Of a stretch of 64,000 nt of DNA, positions 38,710 through 51,455 are shown in pieces. The notes below the pieces were generated by a model. That model did no database searches, was not told where the DNA came from, and worked only from the letters and a program-made list of their open reading frames with translations. Made by a program: the position numbers and the translations under genes. The stretch comes from Juglans regia (Eukaryota > Streptophyta > Magnoliopsida > Fagales > Juglandaceae): assembly GCF_001411555.2 (NCBI RefSeq), contig NC_049907.1:35361866-35425865 (forward strand), read 5' to 3'. Within the stretch, counting starts at the first letter, position 1. Every line of letters begins with the position of its first letter.

Positions 38710-39496
38710 TCTGCCTATTCATTAAAAGCGTCTATACATGTACTGTTTATTACTATTCATCAACAGTAATAATCAGTCAAAAGAGTTTTTTTTTCCTTCT
38801 TCTTCTTCGTATGATTTTTTTCCGCATATCTTATTACTGTTCATCAACAGTAATGAACAGTGAAAAAAGTTTTTTTTTTCTCGCATATTTGTTTAGTTTT
38901 TTTTTTTTTTTTTTTTGTCCGTGTGAATGCCAATGTGCGATGTAATACCACAATCGTGCATGGGAATGAGAGAGAGGAAGAAAGGAAAAGTGGAGAAAAA
39001 TATTAATTTTTGGATTTTAAATTTCACCATTCATCTTTAATCTTCAGATTTAATCTAACGGTAGAAGTTTAAATATTGATTTAAACTAACATAAAATAGA
39101 TAATTAAAATATAAATATTCTATCATACACTAAAAATTAGCTTCAATTTATAAAATACTAATTTTTCATCATTAAATAAAAGATAAAGTTTTACTGATCA
39201 TTTTTAAGAGAATAATTTTATATCATATACTAAAAATCAACTTTAATTTATAAAATACTAATTTTTCATCATTAAATAAATGATGAAATTTTACTGTACA
39301 TTTTTAAGAAAAAAAAAAACTATCTATTTAATTTGAATTTTTAATATAATTTAACTTTCATAATAAATTATGAACATAAATAAATAATAATTTTATTCTT
39401 ATACATTAGATTATTTTAATATTCGAAGTTACATTTTATTTTTTTCTTCAAATTGGCAGATGTGGCAAACGTGCTTTGCACGTTTACCACCGCTAG
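38710..39496 (+). mobile_element. Non-autonomous Helitron, 787 bp
   Basis: Starts TCTGCCTATTCATTAAAAGC after an A. Ends with the hairpin AAACGTGC-TTT-GCACGTTT, then ACCACCG and CTAG followed by T. The 5' TC, 3' CTAG, preceding hairpin and insertion between A and T are the Helitron hallmarks. There is no Rep/helicase frame. The interior repeats TACTGTTCATCAACAGTAATGA-type short palindromes. Confidence 0.8.
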
Positions 39497-39498
39497 TA

Positions 39499-40118
39499 TT
39501 TGCCTATTACTTAAAAGCGTCTATATGTGTATTGTTTATTACTGTTGATGAACAGTAATGAACAGTAAAGTAGCTGTTTTTTTCGCATGTTTTTTCGCAT
39601 ATTCTATTACTGTTCATCAACAGTATGATGAACAGTAATGAACGGTAAAGAGTTTTTTTGTTTTTTTTGTTTTTTTTGTTTTCTTTGGGTTTGTCCGTGT
39701 CAATACCAATGTGCGACGTAATACTGCATTCGTGCGTAGGAAATGAGAGAGAGGAAAAAAGAAAAAGGGAGAAAAAATATTAATTTTTGAGTTTTAAATG
39801 AACAATAAAGAAGCTATTTTTTTTTCTTCGCATGTTTTTTTCGCATATCCTATTACTGTTTATTATATTATACACTAAAAATCAACTTTAATTTATAAAA
39901 TACTAATTTTTCATCATTAAATAAATGATGAAATTTTACTGTACATTTTTAAGAGAAAAAAACTATATAATTAATTTGAATTTTTAATATAATTTAAATT
40001 TTATAATAAATGATAAACATAAATAAATAATAATTTTATTCTTATACATTAGACTATTTTAATATTTGAAATTACACTTTATTTTTTTTTTCAATTTGAC
40101 AGATGTGGCAAATGTGCT
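39499..40118 (+). mobile_element. Second Helitron copy, 3' end truncated
   Basis: Begins TTTGCCTATTACTTAAAAGC three bases after the first copy ends and follows the same order of segments (TACTGTTCATCAACAGTA, GTGCGACGTAATACTGC, TTAATTTATAAAATACTAAT). It stops in the poly-T of GGCAAATGTGCTTTTTTTTT, so the terminal hairpin and CTAG are lost. Confidence 0.6.
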
Positions 40119-40368
40119 TTTTTTTTATCAATTAGAAAATCTTACGCCATATAGGATTTTACACAAGTACCACTAATTTCAAAATAACCAAGTCCATTTT
40201 AGTGATCAGCGCAATCACTGAATCAAATAACTAGTAAAAATAGAAAATAAAATAAAAAAATATGAACTAATTAATTACTGTCGTCTGGCCGATTTGACGC
40301 TTCTGTCATTGCCGACCTTACTATACTAGGATGCCAATTAACCTTTTATATATGTGTGCGTATATATA

Positions 40369-41253
40369 TCTCCTTATATTTAAAAGTGTGTATCGTCTGA
40401 TGAATAGTAAGATGAATAGTAATGAACAATGATAAATAGTATTCTTATTTTACGCTTCCCTTCTTCGTCCATCTCTACATCTTCATAGCAATCATCTTTA
40501 CAAAATCACCACAAAATATCACAAAAATTATTACAAGAGAACTGCTACCGAAATAGTCCGAAAATATGTCCTGAATGTGTATTTCACTTTTTTATTTTTA
40601 TTTTTTTTTTCATGTATTTTTTTAATCATCATAAACATTTTTAAAAAAATAAAAAATTCACAACATCTTTAAAAAACAATTCCTTAATCACTAGGTAAAA
40701 AAAAAAAAACGTGAGAGAGGGAGAAAGAGAAAGCGAGACGAAAATGAAATTTTTTAAGATTTAAATCTAACCCTTCATCATAACTCTCCAAATTTGATCA
40801 AATGTTAAAAATTTAAATACTGATTTAAATTAATTTAAAATAGATAATTAACATATAAATATCATATCATAAATAAATTATCAAATTTAATTTATAAAAT
40901 ACTAATATTTCATCATTAAATAATTTATGAAATTTTGTTAAATATTTTTAAAAAAGTATAACTATATAAGTAATTAGAGTTTTAACATAATTTAAATATG
41001 ATAATATTCTTAATTAACTAAAGAGAACTGCTACAATTAACTAAAAAATAGTCCGAAAATATGTCCTGAATGTGTATTTCATTTTTTTATTTTTCTTTTC
41101 TTTTTTTCATGTATTTTTTTAATCATCATAAATATTTTTAAAAAAATAAAAAAAATTTACAACATCATTAAAAAAATATTTCCTCAATCACTAGATAAAA
41201 AAAAATAAAAATAAAAATTAGGCAAACATCCCTTGGACGTTACCTACTGCTAG
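40369..41253 (+). mobile_element. Third related Helitron, 885 bp
   Basis: Starts TCTCCTTATATTTAAAAGTG after an A and ends with the hairpin AACATCC-CTT-GGACGTT, then ACCTACTG and CTAG before T. It contains a roughly 170-bp internal direct repeat (about 40538-40705 and 41024-41205, both with GTCCGAAAATATGTCCTGAA). A (TA)n run follows the end. Confidence 0.75.
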
Positions 41254-41284
<31 letters not shown>

Positions 41285-41758
41285 CTCTTAAATAATAGGA
41301 AAATGCTATACGTACACATAAAAAATACAGATTTGTTTACATAAGAAAACGTCATCAATCATCTTTCCAAAAATTGAAACCCTGAAAGATTTCAAGCCAA
41401 CGACTTGAGCGACTAATGTAAAGTACAAACTTTACTAGGTGGTCCATCCTCCCCCACCTTAGGCAAGCTTGTAATGTACTATGTCGTTTTCACTTTAATC
41501 ATTTCCTCAATCTGATAGAGGCATATGCACCTCCTTCAAGCAATACCCTTTTAGGAGAGGAGGTTGGATATGAGATCGTCAGAGATTGGAGATGAAGTTG
41601 TCTATAGTGTTGGAGTTGTGAGTAAACGAGTCAGAGCTACGAGCTTACGATAAATGCCCCAAGGAAGGATTCTAAAGCAGAAAAGGAAAAAATGATTTAT
41701 TTTTCACCCGATCATGTACAGGAGGGTCTTTCTACCCAATAGCTTGAAGATCTTTAGT

Positions 41759-44638
41759 TAGACTGTTCATCCGGGCTGGATTTTTTTCCGGCCCGGTCCG
41801 AAACCAGGATACCCGCTTTTCGGATCCGAGTTCCGGCCAAATCCGGGCCGAAATCTGGATTATAAAACCCGGACCTATACGGTCCGGATTTCCAATCCGG
41901 AACCCACATTTATACCTAAAAACAAAAGGCTTCGTCAAGTACCAGTTGCCCGTTCATCTCTTTCTTAGGTTTAGCTTTCAACCGATACACCTCTCTCTTC
42001 AAGCCTTCTCTTCGAGTTCATCTTCGCAATTCATCTTCTTTCTTAGGTTTAGCTTTCATCTGTCCCATCTCTCTCTCTCTTTTCTTCGAGTTTCTCACTT
42101 GTGGCTCCGTAGTCTTCTTCTCTCTCTCTTTCTCTCTCGTGCTAAAACCCTAGCTCGTGGCCGTCGTCTTCTACTTTTTCGCTTCGTCGTCGACTTCTAC
42201 AACCAATGTTAGTTTTTTTCCATTTCACATACTCTCTATGTTGGTGCTATTATTTCGATTTGGATCGTGAAATATTGTCTCTGTTTTAGTTCTTCTTGAC
42301 AAACCGAAGGTTCGTATTTCCTTTTTTGGGAAATATTCCCAAAATCCATGCTTTACACTTCCAAATCTGTGTTTTTTGACAATTGTTTTAGATGTGTAAG
42401 CATGTGGGGAAGGTTTAGAATCTGTTTTGGGTTTGTTTTTAAATATGAGGTTTTATTTATTTATTTGGGTCTGTTATACGCTGTTATTTTGCTATATCTG
42501 CTATTTTTTCATGTCTTGGCTTGCTTTCTGCAACTGGATTTTTGTTCTCTCCGTTGATTTTGGATTTATTTTGATGTGAATGTTTGAATGGAATAATCTG
42601 AAAGAAAACAAAGCCAAACTCTTAATATGTTATAGTGCTTATCCTAGTGCTTAATATAATGTATCTTCACATATTACAATACGATGTGGAGAAATATGAG
42701 TTCGACAATTCATTCATCATTTTTTTTCTTTAATTAGGTTTGTGTAAATATTTCCAACTTAAGATATTAATTAATTTTTTTTCATAAATTCTTATTCTAA
42801 ATATTTTATTGTTTTTAATCGTTTTCGCATAATTTTTAGGAGTTTGGTTTTAGAATTATGAATGTAACCACCAAATTCACTCTTATATAAGGTATTTTTT
42901 CGTCATAAGTGAGAGTTATCAAGAAATTGGTGTATCATCTTTTTTCTTAAAAAAATGAAAACTTTTTTCTAAATATTATAGTGGTTTAAGTGGGATTTCT
43001 TATTATACATTGATCCACTTATATCCTACTATTTATTTCAAAATAGATCTTTGATTAGGAAAAAAAAAAGTTCCCATTCCATCGATTAATGATGTCATCC
43101 AAGGCTGTCATGGACTCATGCGTAACCTGAGGGACGTTAACGGTTGACTGTGGCGTTCAAATACTAAACCATATTTTTTTGGATTCTTTTTCTTTCTTAT
43201 AAATATTTGTTATGCATATTTTATATTTTTTGTCCTTGTGCAAATAGTTAATTCGGTTCGGTTTCTTTAATATGTAGTCCTTATGTGTAGCTTTTGGTTC
43301 TTGTTTGTTTCCGGGGGAAAAACGTTATTAAATTCGCTGAAGTTGAGCTTAAATACAGTTTGAAGTACAAAATTAGGACTTCCTGAGCTGGATTTGGAGC
43401 TTTCCACTTCAATCAAAACTAGGTCTGTTTCTTCGTTGTTTACTGACCATATTCAGCTTTTGCTCTGGTTTTCCCCTCTCTCCTGGCACTGAAACTGGGC
43501 CTTTCAAAAGAAAAATATGTTTTTTCCTCGGTAGAATTGTGGCTAATTTATAATGCTTTATAATGCTTCTTTCAAGCAAAGAAATCTCACAACTAACTTG
43601 AGGTCTCTGCTCTTTCCCGACTATAGAAGTCTTTGCTTACAGGTATAGGATACATCTTTGATCCAAAATTTTCCTTTGTAAAGATCGCTGCTCCTTATGC
43701 ACAGGAGTTACGAAGAGGTAGTAGTCCTCGTCTTCATGTTCCCTCCCTTAGAATTTCTATTCTAGGTCTCTCTTTTTGACATTTTAAGCATCCCCACTCC
43801 CTGTTTTTGAACTCAAAAAGTTTTTATTTTCTGTTTAATTATATTCCATTTAAGTTTCTTTTTGGGTATGTTCTCATTCGTCTACTAATTCATGTTTTTG
43901 TAAAAGTACACGTTTTTGGTCCATTATGCTCAGGGAACATCAGCGATTTAGAATATCTTACTATTGATGAAAAATTATTGATATGGGAAACTATACCATC
44001 TTTAGTTATTTTTGTCAGATTTATGTTCACCTATTATATTGCTTCTAGTTTGTACAGGTTGTAACAAATGCTCATTTCCCATATGGCGTGCAACAACATC
44101 AAATACTAGTTTCTGATTCAGTCAAGAGAGCTTGTCAAAACCATTATGCTGTGATTGTTGGAAGAAGAGCTAATTGCTGGAAAAATTTCTGATTTTTTTG
44201 CAAACAATTTGTTGTGTATTAAAGTTGATTAAAGTAATGTATATATTTTGTAATATTTTAGCAAATTAGTTCAAACAATGTAATATGTAATTGATTGCAT
44301 CTTGTATGTTGCATGTATTTTACATGATGAATATTGCTTTTTTTATTTATTTATACATGCATTTAGTTAAAAAGTTAATTAATTATTTATAAGCTTATCT
44401 TGTATTAAGAAGTAAGACTGAAAGAGATATTGGTTTTTTGAAGTCTAATTAATAATAAAAAAGCTTTTGAAAAAAAAAAATTCAGGGTTATCCGGAATTC
44501 GGGTTTTGAAAAATTCGGATTCACCTGGGTTCCGGCCCGAGTCTGATCCGGACCAATCCGGTCCGGGTTTCGGCCCAGGTTTGAAACTCGATTTTCGGTC
44601 CGAGTATACCCGGGTTGGAACCCGGATGAACACCTCTA
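41759..44638. mobile_element. Non-autonomous hAT element, 2880 bp, with gene-like cargo
   Basis: Ends TAGACTGTTCATCCGGG and (complement) TAGAGGTGTTCATCCGGG form inverted repeats. Flanks ATCTTTAG (41750-41757) and ATCTCTAG (44639-44646) fit an aged 8-bp target duplication, with one extra T at the left junction. Subterminal zones are full of CCGGCCCGG and CGGTCCGGG. Inside, 41940-42205 looks like a host leader (CT-rich with AAACCCTAG, and TTCTTAGGTTTAGCTTTCA twice). An exon-like ABC1-kinase fragment lies at 43643-43717. No transposase was found. Confidence 0.75.
43643..43717 (+). pseudogene. Probable captured ABC1-kinase exon
   Basis: Between an AG acceptor (TTGCTTACAG) and a GT donor (AGAG|GTAGTA) lie 75 bases reading GYIFDPKFSFVKIAAPYAQE, close to the DP.FSFVKIAAPYAQELLD motif I associate with plant plastid ABC1/UbiB-family atypical kinases (ABC1K). 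The only other exon-like piece nearby is about 43935-43990 (DLEYLTIDEKLLIWETIPSL), which I cannot place. A 25-codon match is short, so this is a tentative call. Confidence 0.5.
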
Positions 44639-44874
44639 ATCTCTAGCTTGAAAATGATGGAAACTCGGGAAGGACTCAAGGCAGAATGATGGTGATTTCA
44701 AAGCAAAATAGGGGAAAACGGAAAAATAAATGTTTAATTTGGAGCTTACTGTGTAGCCAGCTTCTAACCTAACCAAATGCTAAGGGAACAGAAACAAATA
44801 GCTGAAAAGATGTGGATTTGGAAAATCTTTTGAGAGGGAATTGAACAAAAATGGATATATGAAAATGTAAGATT

Positions 44875-45110
44875 GTGTTTGGTTGTTTAATCAAACTCAA
44901 CCCATCTCAATTCATCTCAAATCAATTATTGATGAGATCTTATTATTTTTTGAACTTTTCAAAAAAAGTTAAACTCATCTCAATCTATTTTATACATTTC
45001 ATCTTAAAAAGTTAAACTCATCCTAATTTAAAAAAGTTAAACTCATCTCAATAAGATCTACAAAATATTATTATTCACTACTCAATACAGCTCATCTCAA
45101 TATCCAAAAT
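44875..45110. mobile_element. TCTCATC-type MITE (diverged)
   Basis: Begins TGTGTTTGGTTGTTTAATCA and has repeated CAACCCATCTCAATTCATCTC and TTAAACTCATCTCAAT segments, with three near-copies of AAAAAGTTAAACTCATC inside. It ends CAGCTCATCTCAATATCCAAA. Confidence 0.5.
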
Positions 45111-45744
45111 AGGTAAATGATTTATACACAATATTTTTTACAATACTTTATACAACTATGTTTTAAATGAGAAGTATTTTTATAAAATATCTTATAAAAT
45201 AAACATAATTTTACAAAAATATCTTCATTTTATAATATTATTGTGTAATATATTATACAATATATTATGTGTATAGCATTACTCATTCAAATATAGCCTC
45301 TAGAATGATTTTTCACCGAGTATTGGGTTTCAAACCTCGGAGGTAAAAGTAAAATAAAACGCTAACCGCGTCGGCTTGTAATGTGTAGCACATAAAAGAG
45401 TGACTACCTGTAGCATCACTCTAAATTATATGTTATTGCAAGCAATGGCATGGATGCGTGTATTGCTTCATCCTGAAATTATGGCAATTAGGATAATAAA
45501 GGGGTTTGTCGTGGTCACGAGATTGCTTGATTCTATCAAAATTCCGTTTCAATTCGATTCGTTTATTATATGAGTTTTCGTAAATATAAAATTATTATAG
45601 ATTATTATACGATACAATTTATATAAAAGGCTTGACTTAGCTAGTATATGCATGCTCTTATAAACTCAATTAATTTTATATTTATTATTTTTGGTTTTTA
45701 TAATAAAATTATATTAAGTACTTTTATTTTAGGAAGAGGAAGTA

Positions 45745-47030
45745 TACCCCGATTTTATCAATACATATAGAGGAAAAAAGACAGAGTAATACATGAAACT
45801 ACAACATTAGCTAATCCATATGCCACATCATTATAATCTTCTTTGTATATATGTTGTACATCAAAACTTATAAATTTGTTAAAGTCAAGTTTATCCTCCC
45901 AAATATTCACATACCTGCAAGGGCGTATTTTCTTATTTTTGTACCAATTAACCAAAAGTAATGCATCCGACTCAACAATAACATCATAAAAATCAAGCTA
46001 GTAACACAAAAAAAGACCAGTTTTAACTACGAAAGTCTATGCAAAAACATCTGTACGAATCCCCAAATGAATGGAAAGACTATGTATAAACTGCCCATAG
46101 TGATCTTGAATAATACCACCACAGCCAGCAAGTTTGGGGTTTCCCTTTTAAGGTCTCATCGATATTAAGTTTCGTTCTACCAATAGAGAGATTCAACCAG
46201 CGAATTAAGTTAAATTTTTTTGATTTAGTCTTCAACAATGTAATTCTCAAGAAATTTAAAATAGAAACATCGCCTAGCCTTGTTATGCTCCTTGATGGTT
46301 TAATCATCAGATTTAATTATTGCAACCACTTCACAAATTTTCAAATAATGCAATAAGCAGATTTGATTACACCTTCATTTTTGGTTGAGTTTTTTACTAA
46401 CCACAACTCCTAAATTATTAAATAGGAAACTAGTTGAGCAATTATATGAATTTGATTTGTGCCAAAAAACCGACCACCAAGTTAGCAATTTATGTCTCCA
46501 TCCTAAAGTTGAAGATCTAAGATGCCAAAAATATGTGAGAAGTGATGCCCTACAGATACAACAAAAGAATAATCATTAAAAATATGTAAATCAGATTCTA
46601 CACCCTCACAATCGCAACTACACTTAGAAGCCAAGCTTATACCATATTTTTTAACATTAAAGTCCGAAGCTACCCCATTATTTCACAATTTTCATACAAA
46701 ATCTAAAATTTTAATGGAATATTCTTACTCCAAATATACTTGTAAAAGAAAAGATTCCTACTCCAAATATATTTAAAAGCAAAAAATGGAGAGTGCTAGG
46801 TTCTAAAAATGGTCTATGTTGACTGAGTAGTAAATTTACCATCATTTGTATACTTTCAATATCTATCATCATCACCACTTCTTAGCCAAAACTAAGAACA
46901 TGATGCATCAATACAGGATTTTGAAGAACCTCAAGCTTATCTCTCCGTCAATCAACTGTAGAATATATATCATTCAATCTCATATTTGATACAATGACAG
47001 GGAAATCCAAGGATACAAGGGACCCATTAC
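45745..47030 (-). pseudogene. LINE remnant, RNase H region
   Basis: Minus strand from about 46210 to 45760 encodes, across frameshifts, KLNIDETLKGKPQ / GCGGIIQDHYGQF / DVQHIYKEDYNDVAYGLANV, the RNase H domain found at the end of plant L1-type LINE ORF2. Upstream (46300-47030), RWLNLSIGRTKLN and fragments of a Zn-finger-like reverse-transcriptase tail are recognisable only in pieces. Heavily decayed. Confidence 0.6.
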
Positions 47031-47547
47031 CCATTCAGTTATCATGCCAAAAATTGATATTAAGTACTTGAAATAATTTTATATGTTTGTATATAAACTG
47101 CATAAATATATTTAAAAATAATTTAAAATCAATAACCATAACATAATTTGAAAAACGAATGAGTTGATAATGAGCATAAAATGTTACTTGATAATAAAGT
47201 CGAATACAACTTATATTTAAATAATCATTAAACAAATAAAACTTGATGTGAGGGAAGAAACCCCCAAAGACCTGATTGGGACAGACGCTGGACCTAGGCC
47301 CACTCACGGGGTCGGGAATGACTTTTATTCTATTGATGTTTTTTTTTTTATATTTTAAAAATATTTAAAGATATTTAAAAAATATAAAAAAAGAAAAATA
47401 AGATATAAAATTTGTCCTAATAAACTGGGGGTCACACTAACACTACTCATAATAATATTCACTTGTACATGCTTGTTCAGTATTATAATATTACTGACAT
47501 TACTCAATGAAGGCTAATCGCAAAGGACCTTTTCGGCTTTTAAGACT
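47031..47547. other. AT-rich spacer
   Basis: No gene. The stretch CTGATTGGGACAGACGCTGGACC (about 47270) is the only GC-rich island and is unidentified. Confidence 0.4.
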
Positions 47548-47770
47548 AGTTTGTTTTTAGAGATGAGATGAGATGAGATGAGATGAATTGAGATGAAAGT
47601 TAAAAAGTTAAATAAAATATTGTTAGAATATATTTTTTAATATTATTGTTGTTTTAAAATTTGAAAAAGTTGAATTGTTTATTTTATTTTATGTAGAGAT
47701 TTAAAAAAATTGTAATGATGAGATGAGATGAGATGAGATGAGATGAAATGAGATATTTTTAAAAAACAAA
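47548..47770. mobile_element. TCTCATC-type MITE, reverse orientation
   Basis: AGTTTGTTTTTAGAGATGAG start with four GATGA repeats, the shared interior GTTAGAATATATTTTTTAAT, and an end with five GATGA repeats before AAAAAACAAACAATGA. The ends are inverted repeats (TGTTTGTTTTT). Confidence 0.7.
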
Positions 47771-48260
47771 CAATGACTTAATAAAGGCAAAATCGTGAAC
47801 GACCTTTCGTGGAGTTGTAGAGGCAAAAAGCCGTGAAAGCATAACCGAACAATAGTACAAGGAACACTGAAAGGACGAACTTCCAGAGGACGGACGGACT
47901 TCTTCTGTCTTCATATCTTTCAACCTCAACGAACATTCGCCGAAGAAATATCTCTGGCCAAAGAAAATGACTCGTCACAAATCCTCATATTTTCTTAGTT
48001 TTTATTAAATTGAATATAAACTCAACACAAACGGTTGGGAACACAATTATTTTTAAAAATTGTCAGACTATTTTATTAATATTCATAAACTATTCATAAA
48101 TATTTAAAAATATTTGTAATATCCAACCGAGTCATAATGGTTGATATTTGTGTTTAAATGATTTCAATAAAAATGTGCCAACTCAAGTAGATTAATAATT
48201 TTATAAAAAAAAAATAGAGAATTAATGACTTGCGTCAATCCACAAAAAGAAATGATATTT

Positions 48261-48405
48261 ACAGTCGTGAATATGCAAGTGCCGTGTAGTCACTTTGAAA
48301 AAAATAAATAAATATGAGACTTACATGAAAATAAATTAATTTTTTAATAGTGGACTCCACTCTTTTTCAAAGTGACTGCACGGCATTTGCGCATTCCACG
48401 ACTGT
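48261..48405. mobile_element. MITE of a second family, ~42-bp inverted ends
   Basis: ACAGTCGTGAATATGCAAGT...CACTTTGAAAAA at the left is mirrored by TTTTTCAAAGTG...GCATTCCACGACTGT at the right, flanked by TA, as in Stowaway-like elements. A related copy lies at 48655-48812. Confidence 0.75.
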
Positions 48406-48420
48406 ATGTAACATTGCTCA

Positions 48421-48610
48421 TTTAGGTGAGTTTGGATACATAAACCTATCTCATCTCATCTCATCATTATAATTTTTTTAAGTTTTCATACAAAAATGTA
48501 ATAAACAATTTAACTTTTTCAAATTTTAAAAAAATATATATATTTAATAATATTTTATTCAACTTTCAACAAAATATCTCATCTGAAGTCTCTATCCAAA
48601 CTCACCCTAA
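48421..48610. mobile_element. TCTCATC-type MITE
   Basis: TTTAGGTGAGTTTGGATACA at the left pairs with CTATCCAAACTCACCCTAAA at the right. The interior matches the 22322 copy (TTTTCATACAAAAATGTAAT). It sits between two copies of the second MITE family. Confidence 0.75.
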
Positions 48611-48654
48611 ATCTTAGAAATCTTGTTATTGCTGTATTTTTTTAAGAACAATTC

Positions 48655-48812
48655 TACATATAATCGTGAAGTGCGTAAAGGTCGCGCAATCGATTTGAAA
48701 AATAGTAAGTTCCACTATTAAAAAATTAATTTTTTTCATGTGGGTTCTATGTTTTATTATTTTTTTCAAAACGATTACGTGACGATTGCACAATTCACGA
48801 TTGTAAATATTT
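48655..48812. mobile_element. Second copy of the TCGTGAA MITE family
   Basis: ATAATCGTGAAGTGCGTAAA...TTTGAAAAA at the left and TTTTTTCAAAACGATTACGTGACGATTGCAC...CACGATTGTAAA at the right mirror each other and match 48261-48405. A more decayed relative (ACAAGCCTTTTATAAAAATG) lies near 50600-50760. Confidence 0.65.
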
Positions 48813-51455
48813 TTTCTCTTTTTTTAACGATTAATACAAGAAAATTTCATTACAAAATAGAAAGAAATCACGAGAAGAGATGGAGGTGCCAACAAACACC
48901 CCAAAATAGGATAATTGGTCTATATATGCCACGATGAAGACAATTGCATGCTGGAGTAATATAGTAATTAGATTGCTTGAAATAGGCATTGTGAGAATAT
49001 CCCAAAATATGGAGGAGTGCACTAATGCTAGCAATCTTGAATTGGCAGTTGAAGATGTCTAGCTAATCCGGTGTCTTTTTCATTTTTTTTGACGTGGTAA
49101 GTGTACAAAGTACAAAAATGGGTAAAAAATCATGTAGGATTGAGGACCAGTTGAGACAACTAATAAAAAAAATAAGATGGGTTAAAAATGAATCATATAA
49201 TTACATAGCTATAGCTTGGCACGATACAAGTTACAACAATTAGCTAATTCCACCCATAGCTCGTCCACACATCAAATTGCTTTAATTTCAACCATTTTCT
49301 TTTTGGGTTGCATTTGTTACTCATAAGTGGCTTATAATTTGGATTATCAACCTTGTTCCATCGAAGGAACCAAAAAAATACCCTACAAATTAGTGGCCTT
49401 GAGGAGAGATGGTTTTTGGGCATTTAATAGTTGCGCGGGATAGAGTTTATTTATTGGACGGTGCTACTATCACAGAAGGAGTCCACCGAAACCACTACTG
49501 AATAGGCAAAATTTTTTTTTTTGTTTTTTTTTTCAAATGTATTTTCAGATTTATTAAATATTTCTTTATTAAAAATAAAAAATATATATTCATTTTAAAA
49601 TAATTACTTAACAATTAAGTAAAAAAACAAAAATAAAAAAATGCATTCGGTGGCCACGATCGGTGACCACCTTTCGTGGGAGAAACAATTTCCTTATTTA
49701 TTTATTTCTTTAGAAGGATATAATTTAATCAAGAAAAATTCTAGTTATAATTTTTTATATCATACACTAACATGTAATTTATCATTTTTATTATTATATT
49801 TAAACACACATGTGTTGATGTGTAAATATATATATTTAAATATAAAGATAAAAATAATAAATTATATGTTGGTGTATGGCTGATAAGTAACATTTATCTT
49901 TAGTTAATAAATCTTAACACATCTCCCCCAATCAATAAGTATTGAGAATTTCAATAAGACTTAGTAATTATTTGATAATTTTAGAAAATAATGTTTAATA
50001 TTCTAATTTTTGTTTAAAAATATATTGTTATTAAAAGTTAATAATTATATAAATAATTTAACTGCACAATATTTTATAATAGGGAAAGAAAACCACGACT
50101 TCCATGGTATTAATAATTCATAGGGCTGATTTGGATTTAGAATGAAATGAGATAGTTTTAGATAAAAGATGAAAATTTAAAAAAATATTGTTAGAATATT
50201 ATTTTTTAATATTATTATTGTTTTGAAATTTGAAAAAATTAAATTGTTTATTATATTTTGTGTGAAAATTTGAGAAAATTATAATCATGAGATGAAATGA
50301 GATGAAACACTTTCCAAATCTAACGGAACCTTAATAAGTTTTTCACGGAGCCTTATATATATTTTTATCACCTCCATTAAACCTGTGTACAATATAAATA
50401 TAAAAAAATAGAAGAAATATTTTAGCTATAAATATATTATTACAAAAGTAAAGTTATAAATTGACGTGATTTGATGTGGTATGTCAGATTATAAATCTAA
50501 TTTTATTGTAAAGTAAATATAACTAATGATATAAAATCGTGTCAATTCGTAAATTTCTTTTTGAGTAATACTAGATATAAGTTCTAAATATAACAATTTT
50601 GTACAAGCCTTTTATAAAAATGTGGGTTCTATCAAGAAAAATTGAGTTTATCACATTTTTTTATAGTGAGGTTTACTTTTTTATAAATGACTGCGTGAGA
50701 TTTGTATATTTAAGATTTGTATATATTATTTTTTTTTATTTTTATGTAATATTATTTATGCACGTAGTATTTAAAAAGAATAAAAAAAGGAAAAATTAAT
50801 CCGAAACAGAAAAAAAAGCCTAAAAGGAAGGAATATGAGGAATGAGGATAAAAAAACAGGCAGGGCGTTCGACACCCGTCGCCACGCATATTTCGTTCTT
50901 TGTTATATCGTATAACTTTTTCTGTAAGCACGTAGACGGCAGACTATTATGCTGTTTTAAGTTTTAATTTACGTTTCTGGTGTGGGGGGATGGAAGATGC
51001 TTCTGCCGTCAATCGCCCGTGATAATCCGATATTATTGGAGCCATGTCATCACCATAGTCCCCGTTGACAACGAACTCCCACCTCCCGCCTCGATTGCAC
51101 GCGACCATCTCACGCATAACCAGAGTGTAAAAGAATGCCCATCGGCCCATCGGCCACCACTTAAGAAGGCGCGTGATGTAGAGGCGTGTGGCTTTACACC
51201 TTGCGTCGATAATAATTACAAAACTTCATGTTGCCACGATTAGATCATTGCATTTTCCTAGGAAAAATCCAGGGGACTCCGGTCTCCATTCTCCAACAGG
51301 CAACAGCTAACCAACCCAACCACCCACCCAACAACCCAGCTGGCTCATTCACCGTCTCTTCTCCGCCAACTCTCCAACCACCGTCACCACGTCACTACCC
51401 GGTGTCTCCTTTTTTATTTTTGGAGACAAATTTTTGCTTTTGGATTCAGTGATAT
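48813..51455. other. Spacer and upstream region of SPL7
   Basis: AT-rich up to about 50800 with one MITE, then a GC-richer zone (50870-51455) that should hold the SPL7 promoter and leader. No other gene seen. If the Arabidopsis order is ancestral, a cpn60-like gene (recalled as At5g18820) would be expected between SCL28 and SPL7. None is visible. Confidence 0.5.
50116..50330. mobile_element. TCTCATC-type MITE, reverse orientation
   Basis: GCTGATTTGGATTTAGAATG with GAAATGAGATAG, the interior TTGTTAGAATATTATTTTTT, and the end ATCATGAGATGAAATGAGAT then TTTCCAAATCTAACGG. Same family as the 47548 copy. Confidence 0.65.
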
